Source: Alcaligenaceae bacterium (lineage in GTDB: Bacteria > Pseudomonadota > Gammaproteobacteria > Burkholderiales > Burkholderiaceae_B). Taken from it: DNA of 58,004 nt. The notes under the pieces were generated by a model. The model saw nothing but the letters and a program-made list of their open reading frames with translations. It had not been told where the DNA came from and did no database searches. The translations under genes were made by a program, and so were the position numbers. Shown here piece after piece: positions 27,022-36,479 of the stretch. Each line of letters starts with the position of its first letter. The first letter of the stretch is position 1. The DNA lies in assembly GCA_947378965.1 (NCBI GenBank), contig CANCMG010000012.1, positions 1-58,004 of the forward strand, written 5' to 3'.

Positions 27022-27996
27022 TCACTCCGTTGTCATATTGCTTGCACGAATGATTTTTGCTAAACGCTCAGACTCTGCACTTAGGCGGGCGAAGTAGGCC
27101 GCCCCGTCTTCTTGCATCGGAATAAATCCTAAGTCACTAAAGCGCTTTTGCACCTCGGGCAGTTTCATGATTGTTTGTGTGACGGCCCGCAGTTTGTTCC
27201 CAATGGATTCGGGGGTGCTGATCGCCACGGCAATTCCGATTGAGCCGCCGTAAGAGAAATCTTTAAAACCAAGCTCTTCCATCGAGGGCACCCTTGGCAA
27301 GAGTGGTGAGCGTTGCGGTGTTGTGACAGCCAGGGCGCGCAGTCGTCCAGACTGAATGAGTGGGCTGGCGTTTGCAACCGTGTCGACAAAGAGGTCGACT
27401 CGGCCCGCATACAACTCAATCAAAGCTGGGCCACTACCCTTAAAGGGGACGTGACTAATTGAAAGGTTGGCCGCATTTCTTAACGCTTCGTTGGCCATGA
27501 AGGAGGTTGAAGTGCCCCCAAAATTGGCAAAATTCAGTGTGTTTGGCTTGCTCTTGGCATGTGCAATCAACTCTTGCATGGTTTGAAAATGAGAGGCACT
27601 CGACACCACAAAAATGCCAGGAGACAACACAAGTAAACCAATGGGCTGAAAATCGCGTTGCCAAACGTAGCTCAGTTTGTCTCCCATAATCGTGGGGGCA
27701 ATCGTAAACTCAGTGCCGGTTACCTGATACAAGGTGTAGCCATCAGGCGCCGCCTTGGCCGCAATCGCTGCAGCGATGGTGGCAGTTCCTCCAGGTTTAT
27801 TTTCAACCACCACCGGTTGCGCAAGCTGCTCAGAATACTTAGACGCAATAAAGCGTGCAACAGTGTCCCCTGCACCTCCAGGTGGATAGCCCACGATCAG
27901 TCGTAAGGGCCTGTTGGGGTAGTCTTGTGCATAGGCACAGCTAAGTGCGTTGCAACCAAAAAAAATGAACGCCAACGCAAGGTATACATGTCGCAT
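27022..27996 (-). CDS. Bug-family receptor 8
   Basis: A 324-residue TTT receptor, signal peptide ending at SCAYAQDYPN. Loops GYPPGGAGDTVARFIA, KPGGTATIA (lacking the usual GAGG) and APDGYTLY. The ATG at 27996 is preferred to one at 28041 because the signal peptide then begins at the N-terminus. It stands alone, divergent from the ABC transporter operon at 28238. Confidence 0.92.
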   Translation of the reverse strand: MRHVYLALAFIFFGCNALSCAYAQDYPNRPLRLIVGYPPGGAGDTVARFIASKYSEQLAQPVVVENKPGGTATIAAAIAAKAAPDGYTLYQVTGTEFTIAPTIMGDKLSYVWQRDFQPIGLLVLSPGIFVVSSASHFQTMQELIAHAKSKPNTLNFANFGGTSTSFMANEALRNAANLSISHVPFKGSGPALIELYAGRVDLFVDTVANASPLIQSGRLRALAVTTPQRSPLLPRVPSMEELGFKDFSYGGSIGIAVAISTPESIGNKLRAVTQTIMKLPEVQKRFSDLGFIPMQEDGAAYFARLSAESERLAKIIRASNMTTE

Positions 27997-28177
27997 GATG
28001 GTTGTCTCTTTTATTGTGGATGACCTACGCCGACTATGCATGGGCGATCGACGTTTATGAATGTTTTAGTGCAACGCTTTGATTATGCCTAAAAAACATG
28101 GGTGTGCTGCGCCTCAAGCACTTATATCCGCACTTTAGGCAGTCGTGTCCATGTTGTCTTTACCCGTGCTAATCTTG

Positions 28178-28207
28178 CCGCATCATTCCGCATCATTCCG
28201 CATCATT
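28178..28207 (+). repeat. Three perfect tandem copies of ccgcatcatt
   Basis: A 10-bp unit repeated three times exactly, 31 bp before the ATG of the ABC ATPase, so probably in its 5' leader. Confidence 0.9.
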
Positions 28208-28237
28208 CACCCGCCTCTCACACCACCAGCGAGTCTT

Positions 28238-29029
28238 ATGGCGATAGCCGTGCCCTCAGTGATTGAACTCAAAAACGTTGCGAAGCGTTTTGACTCAGGG
28301 TTGCTTGCCTTAGGCGCCGTCTCGATGCACGTCGCGCGTGGTGAATTTGTTACGCTTCTTGGCCCCTCGGGTTGCGGCAAAAGCACCGTGCTGAAGTTGG
28401 TTGCTGGCTTGGCAACTCCGACTGAAGGAACCATTGCGTCGCCAGCACAAAAAGACCAGACTGGTAGATCGACAGCGTATGTGTTTCAAGAGCCTACGTT
28501 GCTACCTTGGGCGACAGTGTTTGAAAATGTATGGCTGCCGTTGCGGCTACAAGGTCAGTCGAGGTTGGGCGCGCAGTCTGTCATTAATCGCGTACTTGAG
28601 CAGGTCGGACTCGGTGAGTTTCATCAAAGCTATCCCGCCCAGTTATCAGGTGGGATGAAGATGCGGGTCTCGATCGCGCGCGCGTTGGTGTCGCAGCCCC
28701 AAGTCTTGCTGATGGATGAGCCCTTTGCGGCATTAGACGATATCACTCGCCAGCGCTTGAATGTCGATCTACTGACTTGGTGGCATGGCCAGTCAATATC
28801 CGCGATATTTGTCACGCACAATGTGGCCGAGGCTGTCTTTCTGAGTCAACGGGTACTCGTGATGGGCGCACGTCCGGGTAAGGTTGTTGCCGAAGTGCAT
28901 GTTGATCAACCATACCCGCGTGAGGCTAGTTTTCGACAAACACAAGCGTTTATTCAACATTGCCGAACGCTTAGCGAGGCACTTGATGCAGCAAGCTCTA
29001 CTGGGGTGAGGTCGCATGAAATTGGGTAA
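28238..29029 (+). CDS. ABC transporter ATPase (nitrate/sulfonate/taurine type)
   Basis: A 263-residue ABC ATPase of the SsuB/TauB/NrtD group. Walker A GPSGCGKST (42-50), Q-loop in FQEPTLLPW, signature LSGGMKMRVSIARA, Walker B VLLMDEPFAALDD and H-loop VTHNVAEA are all intact. The ATG at 28238 gives the usual length; an in-frame ATG at 28145 would read through the 10-bp repeat and is disfavoured. It overlaps the permease gene by 14 bp and the binding protein follows, giving a complete importer. Confidence 0.92.
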   Translation: MAIAVPSVIELKNVAKRFDSGLLALGAVSMHVARGEFVTLLGPSGCGKSTVLKLVAGLATPTEGTIASPAQKDQTGRSTAYVFQEPTLLPWATVFENVWLPLRLQGQSRLGAQSVINRVLEQVGLGEFHQSYPAQLSGGMKMRVSIARALVSQPQVLLMDEPFAALDDITRQRLNVDLLTWWHGQSISAIFVTHNVAEAVFLSQRVLVMGARPGKVVAEVHVDQPYPREASFRQTQAFIQHCRTLSEALDAASSTGVRSHEIG

Positions 29030-29780
29030 CATTTTTCTTCCGACATCTGTCTGTGTGGCATTGCTTCTGGGCTGGGAGTTATTTGTCTGGTGGGCACAAG
29101 TCCCCGCCTACACCTTACCTGCACCCTCCGCCGTGATTGGGTCCCTTGTTGCGAACTGGAGCTCGCTGTTAGGTAGTTGGTGGTTTACTGTAAAAATCAC
29201 GCTCAGCGCTTTGGGTCTGGCCTGTCTTGGTGGTGTCTTGATCGCGTCGGTGTTTGCACTGTCGCCGCGCACAGAGCGTGCCTTGTTTCCGCTCGCTGTT
29301 GTGCTGCAGGTCACCCCAATCGTGGCGGTGGCCCCGCTTATGCTCATCTATGTCGAAAGCACAATGGCTGCGTTATTGCTGTGCGCCTGGATCGTGGCGT
29401 TTTTTCCAATCTTGTCGAACACCGTGATTGGCTTGCGGTCAATTGACAAAAACTTACTGGATCTCTTTCGACTGTATCGCGCGACCCCTTGGCAGCGCTT
29501 GGCCCTGCTGCGAGCACCCTCAGCGTTACCGTATTTTTTAGCAGGAGTAAAAATATCAGGCGGCTTGAGTTTGATTGGTGCCGTGACCGCCGAAATGGTT
29601 GCTGGCGCGGCCGGTCGCGACACGGGTTTAGCATCGCGCATTCTTGAGGCGAGTTTTCGCACAGAGACCCCTAAAATGTTCGCTGCATTATTGCTACTTG
29701 TCGTGACCGGTGTGATGGTGTTTTTAATCCTAAATATTTTGTCCAGAAAGCTGTTGGTTCATCAGCCAAGTTTCGAATAG
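29016..29780 (+). CDS. ABC transporter permease
   Basis: A 254-residue inner-membrane permease of the binding-protein-dependent family with about six helices. The cytoplasmic coupling loop reads LLRAPSALPYFLAGVKISGGLSLIGAV. It overlaps the ATPase gene and ends 7 bp before the binding protein gene. The partner set fits uptake of a small organic N- or S-compound. Confidence 0.92.
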   Translation: MKLGNIFLPTSVCVALLLGWELFVWWAQVPAYTLPAPSAVIGSLVANWSSLLGSWWFTVKITLSALGLACLGGVLIASVFALSPRTERALFPLAVVLQVTPIVAVAPLMLIYVESTMAALLLCAWIVAFFPILSNTVIGLRSIDKNLLDLFRLYRATPWQRLALLRAPSALPYFLAGVKISGGLSLIGAVTAEMVAGAAGRDTGLASRILEASFRTETPKMFAALLLLVVTGVMVFLILNILSRKLLVHQPSFE

Positions 29781-29787
29781 GAAAATC

Positions 29788-30807
29788 ATGTCGTACAAAT
29801 TTTTTTGCAAACTGGCAGTCATCTTGTTATTCATACCAAGCCTTGCACCGGCACAACAGGCAGTCTCCTTTGCAACGAATTGGAAAGCTCAAGCGGCACA
29901 CGGTGGTTTCTATCAAGCGCTTGCGGATGGCACCTATAAAAAATATGGCCTGGACGTCAAAATTATTCAGGGTGGTCCGCAGGTCAACAATCGCCCACTC
30001 TTGCCCGCGGGGCGTATTGATTTTTTAATGACAGGTAATTTGCTGCACAGTTTTGACAACGTCAAAAATAAAGTCCCAGTTGTTGCCGTGGCTGCGATGT
30101 TTCAAAAAGATCCGCAAGCCTTAATGTCGCATCCCGGGCAGGGTTACGAAAACTTTGCAGCGTTAAAGGCTGCGCCCGTTGCCTACATTGCAAAAGATGG
30201 ACAGTTCACCTGGTGGCAATGGCTAAAAGTCACACACGGGTTTCGAGACGAGTCCTTGAAGCCGTACAACTACAACTTGGGGCCTTTTCTTTCAAACGCA
30301 AAGTCAATCCAACAGGGTTATTCAGTAGCCGAGCCTATTTATATCAAAGAGCAGGGCAAATTTGATCCTGTCGTGCATCTGTTAGCAGATCATGGCTTCT
30401 CAACCTACAGCACGTTAATTGAAACCCGTGCCGATACCGTTAAAAACAAGCCTGAACTCGTGCAGAAGTTTGTCGATGCATCGATTCTAGGCTGGGTCAA
30501 CTTTATGTACGGTGATCGCAAAGTCGCGACTGCGTTGATGTTGAAAGATAACCCTGAGTTGACTTCGGTTGAAGTTGAGGCCTCTGTGAGCCTGATGAAA
30601 CAACAAGGTATTGTTGACTCAGGTGAAGCTCGCGCGCTCGGGATCGGTGCGATGAAAGCCGAGCGTATTCAAGATTTTTATACGCAGATGGTCAAGGCAG
30701 GGTTATACAAATCTGGCGACGTTGATCTGACTCAAGTCGCCAACCTTCAGTTCGTGAACAAAGCAGCAGGCGTTGAGCTGACCAAGCAATTGTCGACAGC
30801 GAAGTAA
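29788..30807 (+). CDS. ABC transporter substrate-binding protein (NMT1/THI5-like)
   Basis: A 339-residue periplasmic binding protein with signal peptide ending at APAQQAVSF. It carries the SsuA/THI5-like pattern HGGFYQALADGTYKKYGLD and GGPQVNNRPLL. This pattern is shared by pyrimidine, taurine and thiamine-precursor binding proteins, so the ligand cannot be fixed. The true thiamine-precursor signature of Thi5 (a CCCFC-like motif) is not seen. Confidence 0.9.
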   Translation: MSYKFFCKLAVILLFIPSLAPAQQAVSFATNWKAQAAHGGFYQALADGTYKKYGLDVKIIQGGPQVNNRPLLPAGRIDFLMTGNLLHSFDNVKNKVPVVAVAAMFQKDPQALMSHPGQGYENFAALKAAPVAYIAKDGQFTWWQWLKVTHGFRDESLKPYNYNLGPFLSNAKSIQQGYSVAEPIYIKEQGKFDPVVHLLADHGFSTYSTLIETRADTVKNKPELVQKFVDASILGWVNFMYGDRKVATALMLKDNPELTSVEVEASVSLMKQQGIVDSGEARALGIGAMKAERIQDFYTQMVKAGLYKSGDVDLTQVANLQFVNKAAGVELTKQLSTAK

Positions 30808-30904
30808 AAAACTTGCCAACACAAACGCTCAACGATCGTCAGTGCAGTTGACGTTGCTGGGATTGCGTGAAAGAGAGACCATGGCTCATCAACTTGTTCG
30901 TGCG

Positions 30905-30930
30905 CCCGATTTCCGACCAAAGAAATCGGG
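30905..30930. terminator. Hairpin between convergent genes
   Basis: CCCGATTTC, loop CGACCAAA, GAAATCGGG, between the ABC binding-protein gene and receptor 9. No T-run follows on either strand, so it is a weak terminator call. Confidence 0.45.
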
Positions 30931-30942
30931 TCTATCGGCCAT

Positions 30943-31944
30943 TTAATCGGGTGTCATCTTGGCTTTGATGATCACCTCTTTCCATTTTGCGGTTTCGCTT
31001 TTGATAAACGCCGCGTAAGCCTCTGGGGTGCTACCAACGACCTCAGTCGCCATCTCACTGATGCGCTTGTTCACCTCAGGCATCGCGAGTACCGCTGCGA
31101 CATCTTTCGATAGCTGATTGACGATCGGCTTGGGCGTGCCGGCTGGAGCCATAAAGCCAAACCAGGCAGTGATTTCAAAGTCTTTGATACCTTGCTCGAT
31201 CACAGTGGGCACCTCGGGTTGCGCAGGCGATCTTGCGTCGCTCGTAATGCCAATCACGCGAACAGCGTTTGACCGAATGTAAGGCAGCAAGACTGGCGTG
31301 TTGTGGATTAGAACTTCAAACTGACCACCGAGCCCATCGGTGGTCATTTGAGCGCTTGACTTGTAGGGGATGCTGGTCATCTTGATGCCAGCAACCAAGT
31401 TTAGTAATTCACCCGTTAAGTGTTGCGTTGTGCCGGGGCCAGGTGTGCCGTAGCGCACTTTGCTCGGGTCTGTCTTTGCCAACGCGATCAGCTCTTGCAT
31501 ATTTTTGACCGGTACCGAAGGGTGCACGGTAATAAAGTTCGGCGTCTTGGTGGCCAGGCTGACTGGAATCAAATCTTTCTCAACATCGTAGGGCATCTTG
31601 CCAGCCATTAAGGTTGGGTTGACTGCCGTTGGGCCAATGGTGTTGTACAAAAATGTGTAGCCATCGGGTGCCGCTTTTGCTACTCGATCGGTGCCGATAT
31701 TGCCCGCCGCGCCGACGACGTTTTCAATCACGACTGGCTGACTCCAGACTTCAGAAAGCTTTTGCCCGATCAGGCGAATTTGTGTGTCCGGGGCGCTGCC
31801 CGGTGGCGCTGGGACAATCATCCGTACCGTCTTGTCGGGCCATTTTGATTGCGCTTGAGCGGCGACGCTAAAAATGAGGCTAATCGTTAAAAGGGATGCG
31901 CTCGTCGTGTTGAGTAAGAGTGCTAGTGGGGTAGGCAGTTTCAT
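30943..31944 (-). CDS. Bug-family receptor 9
   Basis: A 333-residue TTT receptor with signal peptide to AAQAQSKWPDK. The first loop reads PAPPGSAPDTQIRLIG, with Ser for the second Gly of GG, followed by NVVGAAGNIG in place of KPGAGG and APDGYTFL. The ATG at 31944 is preferred to one at 32022, since the latter adds 26 residues before the signal peptide. Last gene after the AMP ligase, hotdog dehydratase and CoA transferase, so its ligand may be the acid those enzymes activate. Confidence 0.92.
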   Translation of the reverse strand: MKLPTPLALLLNTTSASLLTISLIFSVAAQAQSKWPDKTVRMIVPAPPGSAPDTQIRLIGQKLSEVWSQPVVIENVVGAAGNIGTDRVAKAAPDGYTFLYNTIGPTAVNPTLMAGKMPYDVEKDLIPVSLATKTPNFITVHPSVPVKNMQELIALAKTDPSKVRYGTPGPGTTQHLTGELLNLVAGIKMTSIPYKSSAQMTTDGLGGQFEVLIHNTPVLLPYIRSNAVRVIGITSDARSPAQPEVPTVIEQGIKDFEITAWFGFMAPAGTPKPIVNQLSKDVAAVLAMPEVNKRISEMATEVVGSTPEAYAAFIKSETAKWKEVIIKAKMTPD

Positions 31945-32052
31945 GAATGTCTCGCTAGTCAGACAGCTTTTTGTCAAACCTATTGTGGCTTGATCACAAA
32001 CCCATTTTAAACAGCTCGCCACTGGGACGTACTAATGGCTTACCCCTAGCTG

Positions 32053-33270
32053 TTAACGCTTTGGGCGAATAATGACAGGGTTATGTTCGCCCAGGCGAGG
32101 CGGTCGAGACCCCGCAGTACCGGGGGTCTTTGATAGTTTGATGGGTAGCCCAACACCTCGATAATCGTCGCGCTGAACAAACATGTTGCGCGCTGCGGTA
32201 TGGGGCTGTTCAAACGCCTCAGGCACCGTGTGAACGGGGCCAGCAGCGACCCCAAGCGCCATGAGGTCTTTGCACAGATCAGTTCGCTTAAACGCTCTCA
32301 GTGCGATCTCCATTTCATGTCGTAAGGCCTCGCGATTGGTCATGCGGCTCGCGTTGCTGTCAAACAGGGGATTGCTCAGCAGGTCTTCGCGCTGGATATG
32401 TTTGCAGAACTTTTTAAATTGTCCTTCATTGACGATCCCTAAAAATATTTGACCGTCGCCGACTTCAAAGCGGTTGTAAGTTGGGATATTAGGGTGCGCA
32501 CTGCCGGTTAACGCAGGAGTGTGACCAGAGTTCATCCAGTTGGCCGCGTGCGGAATCAGCAGGCTTAAGGCAGAGTCGAACAGTGTGGCTTCAACACGTT
32601 GACCTTGCCCAGTGCGGATACGAGCCCACAGCGCCATCATGATTCCAGAAAAGGCGTTGTAGCCGGTGACCTGATCGACCACCGGCACGCCGATGCGTGT
32701 GGGGCCTGCTTGTGGCTCGCCATTGATACTCATCAGACCGCACATTGCCTGCAGGACCGCGTCGTAGCCGGGCAAGTTCGCCAAGGGGCCGGTGTCGCCA
32801 AAGCCCGAGATGCTGCAGTAAATCAGTTTCGGAAAGGCCGTTGCCAGATACTCGTCGTAACCGAGCCCCCATTTTGCCATCGTGCCGGGGACAAAATTTT
32901 CGATTAACACATCAGCGTCAGCGAGTAAGGCTTCAAGAACTGCGCGGTCGCCAGACTGAGTGAGATCCAAGCTTAGACCACGCTTGCCGCGATTGATTGC
33001 CGAAAAGTAGGCTGCTTGTCCGGGCTCAACAAAGGGCGGGCCAAGTAATCGTGTTTCGTCACCTTGCGGCGCTTCGACCTTAATGACATCGGCCCCATGG
33101 TCTGCCAACATCTGTGCACACATTGGGCCCGCCAACACGCGCGAGAGATCTAGTACGCGCAAGCCGACTAAAGACCCTTGCTTGGTGCTTGGATCAAGCC
33201 ACGCTGCACCGATCAGAGGACTTGCGCCCGAGGTGTCGGCCGACTGGTCAGTGTCTGAGGGTGCATGCAT
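32053..33270 (-). CDS. Class III CoA transferase (CaiB/BaiF family)
   Basis: A 405-residue family III CoA transferase, which moves CoA between carboxylic acids through an aspartyl-CoA anhydride. LVGLRVLDLSRVLAGP opens the fold, DVIKVEAPQGDETR follows, and the catalytic Asp170 lies in LPGYDAVLQAMCG. About 33 residues precede the usual family start. GAGG lies 8 bp before the ATG at 33270, and the stop of the upstream gene is only 4 bp away; an in-frame ATG at 33300 would overlap that gene. Works with the neighbouring AMP ligase and dehydratase on CoA esters. Confidence 0.92.
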   Translation of the reverse strand: MHAPSDTDQSADTSGASPLIGAAWLDPSTKQGSLVGLRVLDLSRVLAGPMCAQMLADHGADVIKVEAPQGDETRLLGPPFVEPGQAAYFSAINRGKRGLSLDLTQSGDRAVLEALLADADVLIENFVPGTMAKWGLGYDEYLATAFPKLIYCSISGFGDTGPLANLPGYDAVLQAMCGLMSINGEPQAGPTRIGVPVVDQVTGYNAFSGIMMALWARIRTGQGQRVEATLFDSALSLLIPHAANWMNSGHTPALTGSAHPNIPTYNRFEVGDGQIFLGIVNEGQFKKFCKHIQREDLLSNPLFDSNASRMTNREALRHEMEIALRAFKRTDLCKDLMALGVAAGPVHTVPEAFEQPHTAARNMFVQRDDYRGVGLPIKLSKTPGTAGSRPPRLGEHNPVIIRPKR

Positions 33271-33274
33271 GGGT

Positions 33275-34420
33275 CTAGCCTCGCGCTGGGAGTTGCACAA
33301 TACAAGAGCCTAACACCGATAGCTCATTGTTTTGATTATGTGCCTCTTGCGCGATGGCAACAAGGTGGCGATCACCCTCTTTGTATTTCTTTGTCACTTT
33401 TGCGCGAATGAACAGCATATCGCCCGCTGGATTATGACGTCGAATCTTGCAATCAGCCTGACGCAAAAAGCCTTCGTCTCCCATCCAGTTCGTCATCTGA
33501 TGCATCAGCCAAGAGCTGCGTTCTGGGCCGTAATCGTAAGCGCCAGGCGCACCGACTTCAAGGGCAAACTCTTCTTCCCAATGCACACGCTCTGGTACGT
33601 CGGGCACACCGAAGCGATTTTTAATGCCAACGCCGGGATGCGCGTCGATCAGTTGCCAAGCGAGCTTATTGGCGCGTATGTAAAGCCCACCCCAGCCTTG
33701 CGCGTACGCAATAAAACCAGTAACGGTCATTGGGCCTTTAAATAATACTGGCAACTCTTCGCCTTCTTGAACATCATCCCAATAGCGCGTGTTGGCACCG
33801 CGAATTTCTTCGTTGGCGTAGAGCTTGTAGGCTTCTTTCAATTGCTCATCGGTGTAAGGCACAACACCTTTTTCTTGCACCTCAGTGTATTTGGTACCTT
33901 TCTCGCGAGCGTGATCACGTTCGGTGCGAAAGCACCAGGTGTCAGCTTCGGCAAGTTTGTCGCCCGTTTGATTGAAAAAATCGACGTGATAAGTTTGCTG
34001 AATTGCTTTGCCAGCAAAGCGCGTGTCGTGCTCGACGAGATCCTTCAGATAGGCTTCGGTGCTAATGACATCATTGCGTTTTGCGTGTTGATGCCACGTC
34101 CAGTTCGAACCTGACCACATCGCGTGCACGCCAGGTAAACCACCCACATAGCCCGACACAATACGGCTGGTTGAGTACAAAAAACTTGGCAGCGCAATAA
34201 TGGTGCCGTGACTGGTTTTAGCTGCGTACTCTGGGTCGCACCACAGGGGATTGTCGTCACCGATGCCGTGCGCATAGTGGCGAATGTTGTCGCGGGTGGC
34301 TTCGTGACACCAGGGTTCGGCGGTTGCACCGATTTTGACACCGATGCGCCGCTTCAGATCTTCAAGCCCCTGCTCAGTAATTTTTGGAAAACTGCGCTGG
34401 CCGATGAGTGTTGATGACAT
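33275..34420 (-). CDS. MaoC-like double hotdog dehydratase
   Basis: A 381-residue protein with two hotdog-like halves. The first (about 35-190) matches the FAS1/MaoC-type N-terminal dehydratase domain, with ATRDNIRHYAHGIGDDNPLW as the hydratase helix carrying Asp and His. The second half (about 210-380) includes TVTGFIAYAQGWGG. Such proteins hydrate or dehydrate enoyl-CoAs, often of mesaconyl/crotonyl type. It lies between the AMP ligase and the CoA transferase and is translated with the latter (4 bp gap). Confidence 0.85.
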   Translation of the reverse strand: MSSTLIGQRSFPKITEQGLEDLKRRIGVKIGATAEPWCHEATRDNIRHYAHGIGDDNPLWCDPEYAAKTSHGTIIALPSFLYSTSRIVSGYVGGLPGVHAMWSGSNWTWHQHAKRNDVISTEAYLKDLVEHDTRFAGKAIQQTYHVDFFNQTGDKLAEADTWCFRTERDHAREKGTKYTEVQEKGVVPYTDEQLKEAYKLYANEEIRGANTRYWDDVQEGEELPVLFKGPMTVTGFIAYAQGWGGLYIRANKLAWQLIDAHPGVGIKNRFGVPDVPERVHWEEEFALEVGAPGAYDYGPERSSWLMHQMTNWMGDEGFLRQADCKIRRHNPAGDMLFIRAKVTKKYKEGDRHLVAIAQEAHNQNNELSVLGSCIVQLPARG

Positions 34421-34560
34421 TTAAATCTCCTGATGACTTCTTTTAAACCTAGATCGAAAAAATGTTTTCAAATGCATTGGACGATATCTGTTTGTGTGAC
34501 GACTTAAGAGCACGGTCTGTCGTTACACCCTGCCGCGTGGTGATTTGGGTTTGCGAAGGC

Positions 34561-34680
34561 GGTGTTCAGCCTTGTGTATGATGCCTGTTGTGCGGTCACT
34601 CTATTTGAGTGCGCAAGGGTGGCGCTCGATCTTGAATCTGGTGTTCGTTTTGCGGTCACGCTGCTGTCTCGCGAAGTTTT
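34561..34680. repeat. Degenerate 60-bp tandem duplication over the 3' end of the AMP ligase gene
   Basis: Segments 34561-34620 and 34621-34680 align without gaps, best around TGCGGTCAC at 34591 and 34651. About two thirds of the first 40 positions agree, with less further on. The second segment covers the last codons and stop of the ligase gene. It may be an old duplication. Confidence 0.45.
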
Positions 34681-36215
34681 TTTCGATGAATTTTGCCAGC
34701 GGGCGTTTTGGGTAGTTCTGGCACAAAGACGATGTGACGGGGATACTCGTGCTGGCTTAAGCGTGTTCTGACTAAATCTTGAAGCTCTTGGATAAACGTT
34801 TCGTCGCCTGGTCGCTGGCTAACCACAAACGCTTTGACGGCTTGGCCGCGCAGGCTGTCAGGTACGCCGATCGCTGCCGCCTCTTGTGCGTCAGGATGTT
34901 TCAGAATCGCATCTTCGATTTCGACGGCACTCATTGTCCAGCCAGCAGAAATGATGACATCGTCGGCGCGGCCGCCATGATAGAAATACCCTTCGGCATC
35001 GACGTGTCCAAGATCTTTTGTGGCAAGCCACTGACCCTTGCGCCAGACTTTGATTTCACCGACGACTTCGGGGGCGCAGACGAGGCCGGCCGCGTCTTGA
35101 ACCTGCACTTGCGCGCCAGGGATGGGTTTGCCGAGAGATCCTGACTTATGCGCAAAATCTTCAGCGCCGGGATAGCCCACCAGGATGACACCGATTTCGG
35201 TCGTGCCATACATGCTGCAGACCTGTAGCCCGAAGGTTTGCTCGATGAATTCTTCGGTGGCGCTGTCGATTGGCTCGCCGGTAAACGACATTTTTGTAAA
35301 AGAGTATTGGTATTGAGATGCGCAGCCCGAATTTTTCATCATGCGGTAGTGCGTGGCTGCCGCTGAAATATTGGTAAAACGATGTGTTGCCAGCCCTTTT
35401 AGTAATACTGCTGCGCTGAATTTTCCGGCAAAAGAGCCAATGGTAAGGCCCAGCGCCATCGGCGCGAGGGTGCCATGCCAAAGCCCGTGGCCCCAGGCTG
35501 GCGAAGAGGGGCACATGAAACGATCGCCTGGGCGTAAGCCAGTGCCATAGAGTGCCGCTACCATCAAGGTCACGATTGACCGATGCGTATGTTTGACCGC
35601 TTCAGGGAGCTCTCGCGTGGTACCCGACGTGTACTGATACATCGCGTAGTCAGTCGCCTGGGTCGTGGTAACGAAGGTGTCTGGGTATTGCGCCAACGAT
35701 GCCATCAGAGCGTCGTCAGCTAAGAGGGTGCGCGATTGATAGTCGGCAGACACAATGCTGATTTTTTCTGAGTTTGTAAACAATAGGCTGGGCAGACAAT
35801 CAGCAATTCTAAGATTTAAGCCATCGGGGCCGAACAGCGTGAAGAGTGGCACAGCAATGGCGCCGGCTTTCATGATGCCGAATAAACAGGTGTAAAACGC
35901 CAGTGAAGGCTCAAGCATCACCGCAACACGGTCGCCCTTTTTGATGCCGCGAGCTTCTAAAAAATGTGCCATCTGCGACGACTGCTTTGCCAGCTGCTCG
36001 TACGAGATGAGCTCGTCGGGTGCGTCGGTGCGCAGCACGATGACAGCCGTTTGCCCCTGCAAGGCATAGCGGTCAACGCATTCATGGGCAATGTTGAGCT
36101 GCTCGCGATTGCCGTCAAATAACTCCCACAGTTTTTCGGATGAAAAATTTGCCTGTGCGTCGGCATAAGACGTCAACGCGGTGAGTTTGACTATCGGAGT
36201 ATTTTGCTGTGTCAA
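34656..36215 (-). CDS. AMP-forming acyl-CoA synthetase (benzoate-CoA ligase-like)
   Basis: A 519-residue member of the ANL superfamily that activates a carboxylic acid through an acyl-adenylate to its CoA ester. Motifs: YTSGTTRELPEAVKHTHRS (ATP loop), SMYGTTEIG, GGRADDVIISAGW and the C-terminal PKTPAGKIHRKKLRE with the adenylation lysine. The start is TTG at 36215; no ATG lies in frame before a stop upstream, and no clear ribosome site is visible, so the start is uncertain. First gene of the CoA-activation cluster, divergent from an IclR regulator. Confidence 0.9.
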   Translation of the reverse strand: MTQQNTPIVKLTALTSYADAQANFSSEKLWELFDGNREQLNIAHECVDRYALQGQTAVIVLRTDAPDELISYEQLAKQSSQMAHFLEARGIKKGDRVAVMLEPSLAFYTCLFGIMKAGAIAVPLFTLFGPDGLNLRIADCLPSLLFTNSEKISIVSADYQSRTLLADDALMASLAQYPDTFVTTTQATDYAMYQYTSGTTRELPEAVKHTHRSIVTLMVAALYGTGLRPGDRFMCPSSPAWGHGLWHGTLAPMALGLTIGSFAGKFSAAVLLKGLATHRFTNISAAATHYRMMKNSGCASQYQYSFTKMSFTGEPIDSATEEFIEQTFGLQVCSMYGTTEIGVILVGYPGAEDFAHKSGSLGKPIPGAQVQVQDAAGLVCAPEVVGEIKVWRKGQWLATKDLGHVDAEGYFYHGGRADDVIISAGWTMSAVEIEDAILKHPDAQEAAAIGVPDSLRGQAVKAFVVSQRPGDETFIQELQDLVRTRLSQHEYPRHIVFVPELPKTPAGKIHRKKLRETAA

Positions 36216-36328
36216 CGGTTTGCGAGTGCAGTATGGTCGCTGGCGAGGCCAGCGCGGATTGCGTTGGCTGTCGTTGCGAGAGCTTCACTTTATCGCTGAC
36301 CTGTTTCATTGTCAAATGAAGCTATTTG

Positions 36329-36342
36329 TTGTATTAGTACAA
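36329..36342. promoter_or_regulatory. Candidate operator TTGTA-TTAG-TACAA
   Basis: An inverted repeat with 5-bp arms in the divergent spacer between the AMP ligase and the IclR regulator. The region is AT-rich. Short palindromes occur by chance, so this is tentative. Confidence 0.3.
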
Positions 36343-36369
36343 TAATATTAAAATAAAATCATCCTTTTA

Positions 36370-36445
36370 TGTTTGACCAAAGCCCAATCAATTGCCAATA
36401 CACAATTTTGTGTTTGACCCAAGCCCAATCAATTGCCAATACATA
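36370..36445. repeat. 41-bp direct repeat upstream of the IclR gene
   Basis: Two copies of a 35-bp core starting tgtttgaccaaagcccaatc (36370-36404 and 36411-36445), 41 bp apart with two mismatches. The second ends 34 bp before the regulator start, so it may be a duplicated binding site or simple duplication. Confidence 0.92.
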
Positions 36446-36479
36446 ACTACGTTTTAGCGAACGCCTAAACAACTCTTGA

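Noticed and set aside
30881-30946. 21-residue frame with a ribosome-like site before receptor 9
   Set aside because: Too short, contains the hairpin between convergent genes, and no family likeness.
36115-36315. Frameshifted N-terminus for the AMP ligase from an upstream ATG
   Set aside because: The other frame shows no ligase-like sequence, and the ligase homology begins naturally after the TTG at 36215.
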